Below, piece by piece: positions 6,310-14,133 of a stretch of DNA of 20,809 nucleotides (positions within the stretch are counted from its first letter, which is position 1; the number at the start of each line of letters is the position of its first letter). The notes under the pieces were generated by a model, which saw nothing but the letters and a program-made list of their open reading frames with translations, searched no databases and was not told the origin of the DNA. Origin of the DNA: Chlamydiales bacterium (GTDB lineage Bacteria > Chlamydiota > Chlamydiia > Chlamydiales > FEN-1388); contig JAJFUY010000188.1 in NCBI GenBank assembly GCA_021372185.1, positions 1 through 20,809 of the forward strand, read 5' to 3'. Made by a program: the position numbers and the translations under genes.

Positions 6310-7425
6310 ATGTTCACCACAGGCAAATTTTCATCCCTTCTCATCACTTCATGTTTATTAATGTCACCTATGTTTGCCAAGAAAGTAGCCCAAGATCCTG
6401 AATTATCAAATCTGGGCATTTCAGCGAGCCAGTATGCGGCATTAACTAAGTTTATCAACACCAAGACAAATGGCAAAATCGCTCGCTATAACAAACATAC
6501 CTACGGCCTATCTCACACTATCGAATATGATGCAGAAACAGACAAATACTTTATTGTTTTAGAGGGTGCCGGCGTGTATCTAGATAGAGGCATGAAAAAA
6601 GTTGTCTCTAAAGCCCTTTGTGTAGATGGCTACAACACAAGTATAGTAGCTCGAGCTGAGCAGACTCAAGAGATGAATAGAGAACTTGCAATCACCAAAG
6701 AGTTTCAAGGGCGGCCCGGGCTCTTTAAAACTCTTGGCATCTGCCACCATCAAAACTTCGATACTCAATATCACACTATTTATTCAAAGCTCTACCAACC
6801 AGGCTCACTTCAAAAGATCTTCCAAAAGAACTACAAACTTACGTTCTATGAAACTGTACGTATTGCGCGCAACATCGCAAAAGGCCTAAAAACTCTGCAC
6901 GCCAAAGGCGTTGTACACCGTGATTTAGGTATAAAAAACTACCTTATCAACATTCCAAAAGGCAAACCCGGCCGTCGTAAAATAGTAGCCTGTATTGCAG
7001 ATTTTGGAAGAGCAGAACTTGCCAAAAACATTATCCCAGACGCAAGAGTTCAAGGTAACACTACCTACATGGCACCAGAAGGCCATTTCTACCAGAATCT
7101 TACCAAAGACTCCTACGCACCGCTCGATATTTTTGCCCTAGGCTGTGTATTCTACCGACTCTACTATGGCAAAAAAGCCCCATGGCAAGATACAAACTAC
7201 GTAAAAAAAGACCCACGCCCAATAAAAGCACGAGTACGCGAACATAAAGCCCGCATAAAAGCTGTAACTGAAACAAGAAGAAAGGTTTTAGGCCAAATGA
7301 AACAGCGCACTCCAAAGCAAGAATTCGAATATATCATCCTAAAAATGCTGCACACAGCTGCAAAAAAGCGCCTCACCGCTGCTAAGCTTTATAAGAAAAT
7401 TGATGACGTCTATCGACAGCTTTAG
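6310..7425 (+). CDS. Exported protein-kinase-like protein
   Basis: 371 residues in the chosen reading. An N-terminal signal peptide (MFTTGKFSSLLITSCLLMSP, likely cleaved near MFA-KK) is followed by a Ser/Thr-kinase-like domain at about 85-370. Visible motifs are a degenerate Gly-rich loop (residues 94-104), alpha-C Glu candidate E125, catalytic loop VVHRDLGIKNYL (D205, N210), IADFGRAE (D231), YMAPEG (253-258) and the helix-F motif PLDIFALGC (D273). The Lys of the VAIK motif appears to be Arg115 (SIVARAEQ), so ATP binding or activity may be altered. Loss of the signal peptide would leave a minimal kinase fold with no obvious regulatory domain. I chose ATG 6310 because GGAG (6299-6302) precedes it by seven bases and it starts exactly at the signal peptide; the GTG at 6274 adds twelve polar residues. 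Its stop lies six bases from the nadK stop on the opposite strand. A role acting on host targets is inference. Confidence 0.85.
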   Translation: MFTTGKFSSLLITSCLLMSPMFAKKVAQDPELSNLGISASQYAALTKFINTKTNGKIARYNKHTYGLSHTIEYDAETDKYFIVLEGAGVYLDRGMKKVVSKALCVDGYNTSIVARAEQTQEMNRELAITKEFQGRPGLFKTLGICHHQNFDTQYHTIYSKLYQPGSLQKIFQKNYKLTFYETVRIARNIAKGLKTLHAKGVVHRDLGIKNYLINIPKGKPGRRKIVACIADFGRAELAKNIIPDARVQGNTTYMAPEGHFYQNLTKDSYAPLDIFALGCVFYRLYYGKKAPWQDTNYVKKDPRPIKARVREHKARIKAVTETRRKVLGQMKQRTPKQEFEYIILKMLHTAAKKRLTAAKLYKKIDDVYRQL

Positions 7426-7431
7426 TCCTTC

Positions 7432-8229
7432 CTAATTCCGCAAAGTCCCTGTCCAATTAAGCTTGCTCCTTAGGGTGGAGAAATAGTCAAAGCCAGGGAT
7501 GTTTACAAGGCGGAAGCGTCGTTTGGCGGGGCGTATGGTGAATTTTTCACGGGGGTTGAGCTGAAAGCGGCAGATTCCGTCAAAGGCAACTTCCATGGGG
7601 AGGTAGTCACTTAAATACTCTACTTCTATTGTTTCTGGCTGCTGCAGCACTATGGGGCGATTGGTGAGTACATGCGGGCAGATCGGGGTAATGACCACTG
7701 CTGCTAGTTCCGGAGATACAATAGGGCCGCCAGCGGCCAAAGAATAGGCCGTAGAACCACTTGGCGTCGCTACTATCACTCCATCGGCGCTAAAGGTATT
7801 GAAGTACTTGCCATTTACCGTAAGGCCTACATCAACGAGGTTATAGTTGGGGCCTCTATGAACTACCATCTCATTAACCGCTAAACACGTGGTGCCATCA
7901 GTTTTAATGACTTCCAGCATTATGCGATCTTGCACTTCATAGTTACCGGCTAAAATAAACTCTAAGCTGTGATATAAATTGGCAGGGGTAATATCTGCTA
8001 AAAAGCCAAGCGTGCCAATATTTACGCCGAGTATTGGTGCATCTAATTGAGGATAGTTGTGCATAAGAGCCAGTATTGACCCATCACCACCTAAAGAGAT
8101 GATAAGGTCAATTTCATTACTATCTGGCCCGACAACTTGTACGCCATTTTTTTGCAAAAACTCTGTTACATCGCGGGCTAAGTCATTAGCGTGTGGCTTT
8201 TTGTTATTAACTATAATAGCTACTATCAT
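7432..8229 (-). CDS. nadK: NAD kinase
   Basis: Phosphorylates NAD to NADP with ATP (or polyphosphate in some bacteria). The 265 residues contain the diagnostic GGDG at 47-50 (D49 is the catalytic Asp), GVNIGTLGFLAD (68-79), the VNEMVVHRG block (118-126) and ATPSGSTAYSLAAGGPIV (154-171), followed by NRPIVL. The length is slightly short for the family because the N-terminus is compact. The ATG overlaps the xseB stop as ATGA (8226-8229), so it is the third gene of an xseA-xseB-nadK unit. It ends face to face with the kinase-like gene, with no room for a separate terminator between them. Confidence 0.96.
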   Translation of the reverse strand: MIVAIIVNNKKPHANDLARDVTEFLQKNGVQVVGPDSNEIDLIISLGGDGSILALMHNYPQLDAPILGVNIGTLGFLADITPANLYHSLEFILAGNYEVQDRIMLEVIKTDGTTCLAVNEMVVHRGPNYNLVDVGLTVNGKYFNTFSADGVIVATPSGSTAYSLAAGGPIVSPELAAVVITPICPHVLTNRPIVLQQPETIEVEYLSDYLPMEVAFDGICRFQLNPREKFTIRPAKRRFRLVNIPGFDYFSTLRSKLNWTGTLRN

Positions 8230-8474
8230 GATAGATTTTGTGTTTGAGGCTTGTTATCGGCGCCTAAGGCAAGTTCGCCTGCGCGGTTTTTCATCAACAC
8301 TTCGATTTTCTTTTCTGCGTCGGAGAGTTTTTTATGGCATGAGATAATGAGGGAATCTGCCTCTTCGTAAAGTGCCAAAGACTCTTCTAAGCTTGTCTGT
8401 CCGGTGTTGAGCCCCTCTAGAATATGTTCTAGACGCTCAAATGCTTTTTCAAATGATAATTCTGGATTACTCAT
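8226..8474 (-). CDS. xseB: Exodeoxyribonuclease VII small subunit
   Basis: Small subunit of exonuclease VII, which degrades single-stranded DNA from both ends in repair. The 82 residues match the family: SFEKAFERLEHILEGLNTG (residues 7-25), then SLEESLALYEEA and a second helix (CHKKLSDAEKKIEVL), the two-helix hairpin that binds the large subunit. The C-terminal fifteen residues are variable. Its ATG overlaps the xseA stop by four bases and its stop overlaps the nadK start by four bases, so the three genes are almost certainly co-translated. Confidence 0.95.
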   Translation of the reverse strand: MSNPELSFEKAFERLEHILEGLNTGQTSLEESLALYEEADSLIISCHKKLSDAEKKIEVLMKNRAGELALGADNKPQTQNLS

Positions 8475-9964
8475 GGGTTTTTTACTCGTATAGTTGTGAT
8501 TGCTGCATCTGCCTGGCCATCGACAAACGCAATTGTAATAGGTTGCTCTACTTGTAATGAGGCAGCTGACGATATAACTGAACCATCTTTTTGTGAAAAG
8601 ATAATGCTATAGCCTTTAGCTAAAATTTTTTTAGGGTGCAGTGAATCAAGTTGGGCTACTACATTTTCTAGCTTTCGCTTTTTTTCTTGGAGCTTTTTTT
8701 GCACAATGTTTGGGATTATGCTGGCAAACTGGCATGCCGTAAACGCGCGCTTCTTCATGATATAGCGCTGCTTTATAATGGCGTTTAGTGAATCGTTTTT
8801 AGCAAGTAGCTGCTGTTTTCTAATGCGTATAAGGCGTGATAGCCCAAGCTGCAGATTTTTTTCGTACTGCACAAGCTGTAGTTTTAAATCCTGTATTCTA
8901 TTGCTAGGCCGTACTACTTCTAGGCTTTTTTTGTAGCGAGCAAGGTCTTGACTAAAGCCAGTAATTTTACGCTTTATGCTGCTATCAAGCTCTTCTGTGA
9001 CATCATCTAAGCGCTGTTGGCTACTTTGTATGAGGTAGCTAGAAGAGGTGAAAATCGGGTGTCTTGCATGACGATAGAGGTCTTTTAGGCGAGCCTTAAC
9101 ATCTTTGTGAACAGCCTGTGAGATGTCTTTTTGCAATTTATTGAGTTTAGCAAGCATCTCTTCTTGTTCGTGCGAGATAATTTCAGCAGCAGCCGATGGT
9201 GTGGCAGCGCGCAAGTCTGCTACCATGTCAGCTATTGTAAAATCTGTTTCATGCCCCACAGCTGATACAACAGGTATCTGACTATTAAAGATAGCGTTTG
9301 CCACAACTTCGCTATTAAAGGGCATTAAGTCTTCTACACTACCGCCACCACGGCCTACAATAAGTACGTCTGCTAATTTATGCTCATTAAACTGCCGGAT
9401 TGCATTGGCAATTTCAATATCAGCACCATCTCCCTGCACACGAACCGGGTTCAAGATTAGGTGAAAGCCGCTCATACGACGTCCTAAGACTGTTAAGATA
9501 TCCTGAATCACCGCACCTGTTTGGCTAGTCACTACACCTATACACTTAGGAAAAGAGGGCAGTGGACGTTTTCTTTCTTGGGCAAAGTAGCCAAGTTTTT
9601 GCAATTTCTGCTTTAAAAGCTCAAGCTTTAGTAATTGGTCGCCCTTGCCTACATGAGAAAGCTCTCTTACAAGTAACTGATAGGCTCCTTTTGGGGGATA
9701 GAGGCTCATTTCGGCACGCACCAAAACCTGATCTCCTGCCTTTGGCACAAAGCCAACTTTTAATAAATCGCCCCGAAAGCACACGCAGGGGATTTGCGCG
9801 ATATCATCTTTGAGTGAAAAATAAAAATGGCCCGATGTTTGCAATTTGGGGTTAGAAACTTCGCCCTTTACCCATACGCGAGGAAACGTTCCTTCAAGTG
9901 TAAGTTTAATACCTTGAGTAATTTCAGATACGGTCAGAATAACTGGACGATTTTCACTAGTCAT
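8471..9964 (-). CDS. xseA: Exodeoxyribonuclease VII large subunit
   Basis: Catalytic subunit of exonuclease VII. In the chosen reading it has 497 residues. An OB-fold DNA-binding domain (about 10-105, with FPRVWVKGEVSN and GHFYFSLKD) is followed by the catalytic domain (about 138-262: IGVVTSQTGAVIQDIL, LIVGRGGGSVEDLMPFN, VVSAVGHETDFTIADMVADL, RAATPSAAAE). A long coiled-coil region (about 265-440) and a C-terminal segment with the LAKGYSI motif complete it. The ATG at 9964 gives the family N-terminus (VSEITQGIKLTLE). An in-frame reading from 10027 would add 21 unconserved residues and run into the tpiA promoter. The ribosome site is weak (AGGC). tpiA is divergent, 111 bp away. Confidence 0.95.
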   Translation of the reverse strand: MTSENRPVILTVSEITQGIKLTLEGTFPRVWVKGEVSNPKLQTSGHFYFSLKDDIAQIPCVCFRGDLLKVGFVPKAGDQVLVRAEMSLYPPKGAYQLLVRELSHVGKGDQLLKLELLKQKLQKLGYFAQERKRPLPSFPKCIGVVTSQTGAVIQDILTVLGRRMSGFHLILNPVRVQGDGADIEIANAIRQFNEHKLADVLIVGRGGGSVEDLMPFNSEVVANAIFNSQIPVVSAVGHETDFTIADMVADLRAATPSAAAEIISHEQEEMLAKLNKLQKDISQAVHKDVKARLKDLYRHARHPIFTSSSYLIQSSQQRLDDVTEELDSSIKRKITGFSQDLARYKKSLEVVRPSNRIQDLKLQLVQYEKNLQLGLSRLIRIRKQQLLAKNDSLNAIIKQRYIMKKRAFTACQFASIIPNIVQKKLQEKKRKLENVVAQLDSLHPKKILAKGYSIIFSQKDGSVISSAASLQVEQPITIAFVDGQADAAITTIRVKNP

Positions 9965-10018
9965 AAGCCTGTAAGAATGCGTATTTTGCCAAAAATTCAC
10001 AAGTGCTAAGAACGACTC

Positions 10019-10048
10019 TTGATGCAAATAAGGGAAGTACTATATAAA
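10019..10048 (+). promoter_or_regulatory. Putative sigma-70-type promoter of tpiA
   Basis: TTGATG at 10019-10024 is followed after 16 bases by TATATA (10041-10046), or after 18 bases by TATAAA (10043-10048). Transcription would begin near 10055 and leave a leader of about 20 bases before the tpiA ATG, with AGAGGA at 10065-10070 as ribosome site. Confidence 0.5.
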
Positions 10049-10075
10049 CTCGTTTGGTATGCAAAGAGGAATATA

Positions 10076-10846
10076 ATGGCAAAACAAGCGCGTCAGTGCC
10101 TACTTGTAGGCAACTGGAAGATGTATAAAACGATTGATCAGGCAGTAGCATTTATCGATGAAATTACTCCCATGGCCGAAAAATCTACCAGTAAAATTAT
10201 GCTTGCCGTGCCCTTTACAGCTATTAAAACTTTAGCTGATAAAGTTACAGGAACATCGATTGTTATTGGCGCACAAAACATGAATGATGCCTCACAAGGG
10301 GCCTTTACCGGAGAAATTGCCGCTTCTATGCTCAAAGATGCCGGAGCGCAATTTGTGCTTTTAGGCCATTCTGAGCGCCGTACAATTTTTCATGAAAATA
10401 ATGCCTTTATAAACCGCAAGGTACTGCGTGCACTAGAAAGTGAACTTGCGCCGCTTCTTTGCATTGGCGAAAGCTATGAAGATCACGAACAAAGTAAAAC
10501 CCACGACGTGCTAAAAGAGCAGCTTACAGAGTGTCTAAAAGACTGTAAGCCCGAAGCCTTGCAATCACTAATAGTTGCCTACGAGCCAGTGTGGGCCATT
10601 GGCACAGGCCTTGCAGCCACACTTGAAGTGGTAGAAGCTGCTATGAAGGGCATAAGAGATGTGCTAACTGAGCTTCTTGGTGCCAAGGCGGCAAAAGGCA
10701 TATCTATCCTCTATGGCGGCTCTGTGAGCGCTCAAAATGCTGATAATTATTTGAATTCCAGTGAAATTGATGGACTTTTGATAGGATCTGCCTCATTATC
10801 AACTGAATCATTTGCCAAAATAATTTCTCTCAGGCAAAATACATAG
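10076..10846 (+). CDS. tpiA: Triosephosphate isomerase
   Basis: Interconverts dihydroxyacetone phosphate and glyceraldehyde 3-phosphate in glycolysis. The 256-residue TIM barrel shows GNWKMYKT (12-19, catalytic Lys15 with Asn13), LLGHSERR (95-102, electrophile His98), VAYEPVWAIGTG (167-178, base Glu170 and the flexible phosphate loop) and LYGGSV (212-217). The ATG at 10076 has AGAGGA five bases upstream and gives the normal N-terminus; an earlier in-frame TTG at 10019 overlaps the promoter. secG follows after 23 bp, so the two are probably co-transcribed. In Chlamydia, tpiA is likewise next to xseA/xseB, although the arrangement differs. Confidence 0.97.
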   Translation: MAKQARQCLLVGNWKMYKTIDQAVAFIDEITPMAEKSTSKIMLAVPFTAIKTLADKVTGTSIVIGAQNMNDASQGAFTGEIAASMLKDAGAQFVLLGHSERRTIFHENNAFINRKVLRALESELAPLLCIGESYEDHEQSKTHDVLKEQLTECLKDCKPEALQSLIVAYEPVWAIGTGLAATLEVVEAAMKGIRDVLTELLGAKAAKGISILYGGSVSAQNADNYLNSSEIDGLLIGSASLSTESFAKIISLRQNT

Positions 10847-10869
10847 AGTTAAAAACAAGAGCTTAAAAA

Positions 10870-11163
10870 ATGACATTTTTATATTTTTTCTTCATCACAC
10901 TATTTCTTCTTACGTGCTTCTTACTTTGCCTCCTCGTTCTTATTCAAGAAGGTAAAGGTGGCGGCCTTGGTACAACATTTGGCTCAAGCGACTCTTCAGA
11001 CTCACTTTTTGGTACATCTACACCAGAAATCCTGAAAAAAGTTACCGGCTGGTTTGCTACAGCGTTTGTAGTGGCATGCCTCGTGCTCTCATTCTGGACA
11101 GGGTCATTAGCCCGCCACAGCGCCACCCAATACACCCAAGACCAAACCGAAATGACTGAGTAG
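10870..11163 (+). CDS. secG: Protein-export membrane protein SecG
   Basis: Auxiliary subunit of the SecYEG translocon. The 97 residues have the two expected membrane segments (about 3-25 and 57-77). The family loop motif LVLIQEGKGGGLGTTFG lies between them at 22-38, followed by the Ser-rich cytoplasmic stretch (SSDSSDSLFG). The second segment is FATAFVVACLVLSFWTG. The C-terminal twenty residues are polar. The gene lies 23 bp downstream of tpiA with a weak ribosome site (AAGAG) and is directly followed by a hairpin repeat that begins within a few bases of its stop, the likely terminator of this unit. Confidence 0.92.
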   Translation: MTFLYFFFITLFLLTCFLLCLLVLIQEGKGGGLGTTFGSSDSSDSLFGTSTPEILKKVTGWFATAFVVACLVLSFWTGSLARHSATQYTQDQTEMTE

Positions 11164-11166
11164 GTT

Positions 11167-11257
11167 TTTTCTTAATCTTGATCTTGATCTTATTCTGTTT
11201 TTCTTTTTTCAAAACGAGAATATGACAAAGATCAAGATTGATATAAGATTAAGAAAA
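11167..11257 (+). terminator. CTTATT/CTTGAT-type hexamer palindrome downstream of secG
   Basis: Imperfect hairpin whose outer arms TTTTCTTAATCTT (11167-11179) and AAGATTAAGAAAA (11245-11257) pair perfectly. The inner arms are built from CTTGAT/CTTATT-like units and their complement. The loop region is T-rich. A 53-base stretch (11189-11241) recurs at 11527-11579 with one difference. It starts three bases after the secG stop, so a terminator role is plausible; the arms are AT-rich and may be weak. Confidence 0.55.
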
Positions 11258-11261
11258 GTAA

Positions 11262-11494
11262 CAAATTTGGGCGCCGTAGGTGCCCGGTTATTATTAGCAG
11301 CCCATAGTGTGGCCCTGAAGGGGCAAACTATGGGAACGCATACCAAAAACCATCAGAGCCACTTTAGTGGCGACTAAATAATGAGTCGCCACTAAAGTGG
11401 CTCCATACATTGATTACAACGTATTCCCACAGTTTGCCCTTTCAGGGCTACACAGTGGGCTAATAATAAGGTGCACCTACGGCGCCCAAATTTG
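11262..11494. repeat. Large nested palindromic element, copy 2 (intact)
   Basis: Outer arms of 22 bp pair perfectly (11262-11283, beginning CAAATTTGGGCGCCG, with 11473-11494). Further inward, the CCCATAGTGTGGCCCTGAA side pairs imperfectly with its mirror containing TTCAGGGCTACACAGTGGG. The central hairpin has perfect 20-bp arms (11356-11375 and 11384-11403) with an 8-base loop, and each arm carries its own mini-palindrome. It matches copy 1 at 5365-5753 after removal of the inserted element there. It contains no ORF of note and is flanked on both sides by hexamer-type palindromes. Confidence 0.78.
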
Positions 11495-11497
11495 TTT

Positions 11498-11593
11498 CTT
11501 TTCTTATTCTTATTCTTGATCTTATTCTTATTCTGTTTTTCTTTTTTCAAAACGAGAATAAGACAAAGATCAAGATTGAGAATAAGATTAAGA
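11498..11593. terminator. CTTATT/CTTGAT-type hexamer palindrome at the end of the 488-residue gene
   Basis: Second copy of the secG-side hairpin, in the same orientation. The left arm is built from CTTATT and CTTGAT hexamers; the right arm carries the complement (AATAAG, ATCAAG). The 53 bases at 11527-11579 match 11189-11241 with one difference. The right arm runs into the 3' end of the minus-strand gene: that gene's TAA (11588-11590) lies inside it. A bidirectional terminator for converging transcripts is the simplest reading. Confidence 0.55.
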
Positions 11594-13054
11594 GTCTGGG
11601 GGGAGAATGGCTAGTGTGGGATAACCCACATACGCATGACAATAGGTTGTCTTTTGCTGCTTTTGCCATCTTAACAGGTTGCGGGAGTAGTTTATGTCGC
11701 TTATTTTGTGGTTGAAGAAGTCGAGCCAGGCTAGGGTTCTTGTGGGTTTGAGGGCAGCAAGCGTTGGGCTGGCTTTTGTCCAGCCAATTGCCCATACTAA
11801 CAAATTCTTGGCTACAGCACCTATTTTGTTTGGAATGTAGGTTACTACTTTTACTACTCTTGATGTAAGACTCTTCACACAAACAGGGATACCTGGCAGC
11901 TTTGCATAAACTGCCTGTACCGCTTGAGCTACTTTTCTCACACCAACGCCAAGAATTGGCATCTTCTTAAAGAATGTTGTCGCAATACCTCGCATAAAGC
12001 CTTCTAGCGTTTCTTTTGTCTGCACATTAATACCAGCAAAGCCCATGCAGCGCGTGGTGAGCTCTACGCAGTTATCATGAAAGTAGTCAAATGAAGGGTT
12101 ACTCTCATTAACCGCCATAATTTCGGCTAATATTTGATCTGCGGCTTCTTTTGAAGCGGGGAGTGTGGTCACAAAACGGCCGCTATGGGCTCTTAGCTCT
12201 TCAAAGTCATGCATGGCCACTCGGCCCTTGACTTGGCCAAGTAACGAGCTTGCGCCAACGTACTGTTGCTCTCCAATATCACGTCTATAGCCAAATGAAT
12301 AGACTTCACCAGTAGGTGTGATGATACGAAGGCCATAGTGCGTAGCCAGTTTTTCTGCCACACGGCCCATAAATGTTCCCGAAGTGCCAAAAAGAACCCC
12401 TTTGGATGTACACACCTGCAATACATAATTTTTATTAGGATCAGGTTTTCCTTGCGCTGCATAGTTCTGAAGGCGACTAACCACATCATGTGGCAGTTCA
12501 TACACGTGAAATGGCTTATCAAAGCGATAGATATCAAGTGGCGCTAAGCCCACATGTGATGTATAAGTCCAGCGCTCATCAGGATTATCGAGTTTATGTT
12601 GTACGTGATACTGCTTTAAATAGCCAAAAGTGGCCTTTATAACTTCCCATCGGACTAATTTACCTTCTACAAGTATCTGAGGGTGGCCATCTACATCTTT
12701 GGCAATAACATGCTTTTCAGGATTTGATGTAAGGGAATGACGCAAGCCGCAGATTTGAAAGGCAAGGCCACTATCGAGTAAAAAGTTTACAAAATCTGGG
12801 TGTGTGGCAATAAAATCGGTGTTAAAACCAAGACGATCCCATTTAACATGTAATGGAATCTCATCTTCATGCTGCTTGAGAACCTGCGAGGCACTCTCAA
12901 GTAACCCATGAGCTAATCGGCCACTTAAAGAATCAGCGACAACTGTTTTTATTTTTTCTTTTAGACTAACTGAAGCTTTTTGAAGTTGAACATAATTTGG
13001 ATGGACAGCCGAAAGGGCTCTATTTACTTGAGACAAAGCCTGCACTAAACTCAT
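11588..13054 (-). CDS. Hypothetical protein with a possible permuted papain-like (NlpC/P60-type) His...Cys core
   Basis: I do not recognise this 488-residue protein as a named family. Two segments suggest a circularly permuted papain-like fold, in which His precedes Cys. ATHYGLRIITPTGEVYSFGY (237-256) has the His-then-beta-strand look with candidate H239. FDYFHDNCVELTTRCMGFAG (322-341) has the Asn-Cys pair N328-C329 at the start of a helix. The 90-residue spacing is reasonable for that class. An earlier TYTSHVGLAPLD (163-174) is a second His candidate. Residues 365-425 are mildly hydrophobic and basic, without a clear membrane helix. No Sec signal is seen. A strong ribosome site (AAAGGTGG) precedes the ATG, and it lies nine bases after def, so the two are probably co-transcribed. 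The last codons run into a repeat that supplies the stop. Activity (peptidase, amidase or acyltransferase) cannot be told from sequence. Confidence 0.8.
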   Translation of the reverse strand: MSLVQALSQVNRALSAVHPNYVQLQKASVSLKEKIKTVVADSLSGRLAHGLLESASQVLKQHEDEIPLHVKWDRLGFNTDFIATHPDFVNFLLDSGLAFQICGLRHSLTSNPEKHVIAKDVDGHPQILVEGKLVRWEVIKATFGYLKQYHVQHKLDNPDERWTYTSHVGLAPLDIYRFDKPFHVYELPHDVVSRLQNYAAQGKPDPNKNYVLQVCTSKGVLFGTSGTFMGRVAEKLATHYGLRIITPTGEVYSFGYRRDIGEQQYVGASSLLGQVKGRVAMHDFEELRAHSGRFVTTLPASKEAADQILAEIMAVNESNPSFDYFHDNCVELTTRCMGFAGINVQTKETLEGFMRGIATTFFKKMPILGVGVRKVAQAVQAVYAKLPGIPVCVKSLTSRVVKVVTYIPNKIGAVAKNLLVWAIGWTKASPTLAALKPTRTLAWLDFFNHKISDINYSRNLLRWQKQQKTTYCHAYVGYPTLAILPPDS

Positions 13055-13063
13055 ACTCCACCT

Positions 13064-13591
13064 TTACATATTATATTTTTTATCTATCTTCCTAAGAGCA
13101 TCTTCGTACTTATTACGGTTTTTTTTAGAAATTCGATCAATATAGAGCTTTCCGTTAAGGTGGTCATTTTCGTGCATGAGCACTCGAGCCGGCCATTCAG
13201 AGATTGTTTCTGTAAATTCCTTTCCATGTTCATCAAGTGCTGTTACAGTAATAGTATAAGGGCGCTCAACATCTATATAAAGCTTTGGTATTGAAAGACA
13301 TCCCTCTTCATGAACCCATGTTTCTTTACTTGGGTTAGAAAGTTTTGGATTAATATACACTTTAGTAGGTGCGCGAGAATAATTGCCATATTGGTCTTCT
13401 ACAGGGTAGCGCACAAGGCAAATAGCCAAAAGTACACCCACTTGATTTGCCGAAATACCAATAGAACTTGCCTTATTCATCGTATCTTCCATATCACGTA
13501 TAAGCTGGCGGATTTCGTCTGTAATTTCAGTTACTGGCAGTGCTTTTTGACGCAAGATTTGGTGATCGTAATAAAAAAGAGGTAATTCCAT
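13064..13591 (-). CDS. def: Peptide deformylase
   Basis: Removes the N-formyl group from nascent proteins; a metalloenzyme. The 175 residues show the three family motifs: SIGISANQ (43-50, form of GxGLAAxQ), EEGCLS (95-100, metal ligand Cys98) and MHENDHL (139-145, ligands His140 and His144, catalytic Glu141). The N-terminus LPLFYYDHQILRQKALPV is typical. I chose ATG 13591 because it gives that N-terminus; an in-frame TTG at 13615 adds eight residues. Neither start has a clear Shine-Dalgarno. The motif-1 sequence is a slight variant of the consensus but keeps the key Gly and Gln. The C-terminal 25 residues are Lys-rich. The 488-residue gene follows nine bases downstream. Confidence 0.95.
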   Translation of the reverse strand: MELPLFYYDHQILRQKALPVTEITDEIRQLIRDMEDTMNKASSIGISANQVGVLLAICLVRYPVEDQYGNYSRAPTKVYINPKLSNPSKETWVHEEGCLSIPKLYIDVERPYTITVTALDEHGKEFTETISEWPARVLMHENDHLNGKLYIDRISKKNRNKYEDALRKIDKKYNM

Positions 13592-13697
13592 AGTAAAAAT
13601 AAGGGTTTTTTTCAATTATAATAGAGTTTTTTGGCATATAGAGCAATTGCTAAAAAATTCCTCTATATGTTACCACATAGAAAAAAGGTATTTTGAC

Positions 13698-14117
13698 ATG
13701 CGCCTACTACTTTTACAAGACAACACCGAGAAAAAACCTGAATATGACGCGATGTCAAAAAAATATATTACAGAGCAAGACAGCACTTTTATCGACACAA
13801 GCTCTCAGGTTTTTTTGATAGAACATGAATCTGACATCATAGGTTTTATTGCATCTCTGCTTGAAGATGAATGCTTTCCTGATGAAGACCTACCCGAAAT
13901 ATGCCTAAAAATTACAGCGTTTTATATTGAACCCGAATGGCGAAAGCAGAATTTAGGCAGCCAAGCCTTTAAGCTTGTGCGCCAATGGGGAAGAGAAAAC
14001 AAAGCTGCTCTTATTGAACTAGAAGTTGCTCACGACTGTAACCCCGAATTTCTCCAAAAAGAAGGGTTAGAGTTTGTAGGCTCTGGTAAAAAAGAAGTGT
14101 TTCGTGGCTTTATTTAA
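13698..14117 (+). CDS. GNAT-family N-acetyltransferase
   Basis: Small acetyltransferase of the GNAT superfamily, 139 residues in the chosen reading. Visible parts: an N-terminal strand, FLIEHESDIIGFIASLLE (39-56, beta hairpin), ITAFYIEPEWRKQNLGSQAF (72-91, strand 4 and the acetyl-CoA loop, a degenerate RxxGxG/A), ALIELEVAHDCNPEFLQKEG (104-123, strand 5 and following helix) and EFVGSGKKEVF at the end. The substrate cannot be told. The ATG at 13698 follows AAAGG by nine bases and starts at the first strand; an upstream in-frame TTG would add 17 residues. Sixteen bases separate it from the TPM-domain gene, so they are likely an operon. It is divergent from def. Confidence 0.82.
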   Translation: MRLLLLQDNTEKKPEYDAMSKKYITEQDSTFIDTSSQVFLIEHESDIIGFIASLLEDECFPDEDLPEICLKITAFYIEPEWRKQNLGSQAFKLVRQWGRENKAALIELEVAHDCNPEFLQKEGLEFVGSGKKEVFRGFI

Positions 14118-14133
14118 AACTTTCAGAGGATCT

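Noticed and set aside
10019..10075. Longer tpiA from the in-frame TTG at 10019
   Set aside because: It overlaps the likely promoter, lacks a ribosome site and adds residues before the normal start MAKQARQ, which has AGAGGA upstream.
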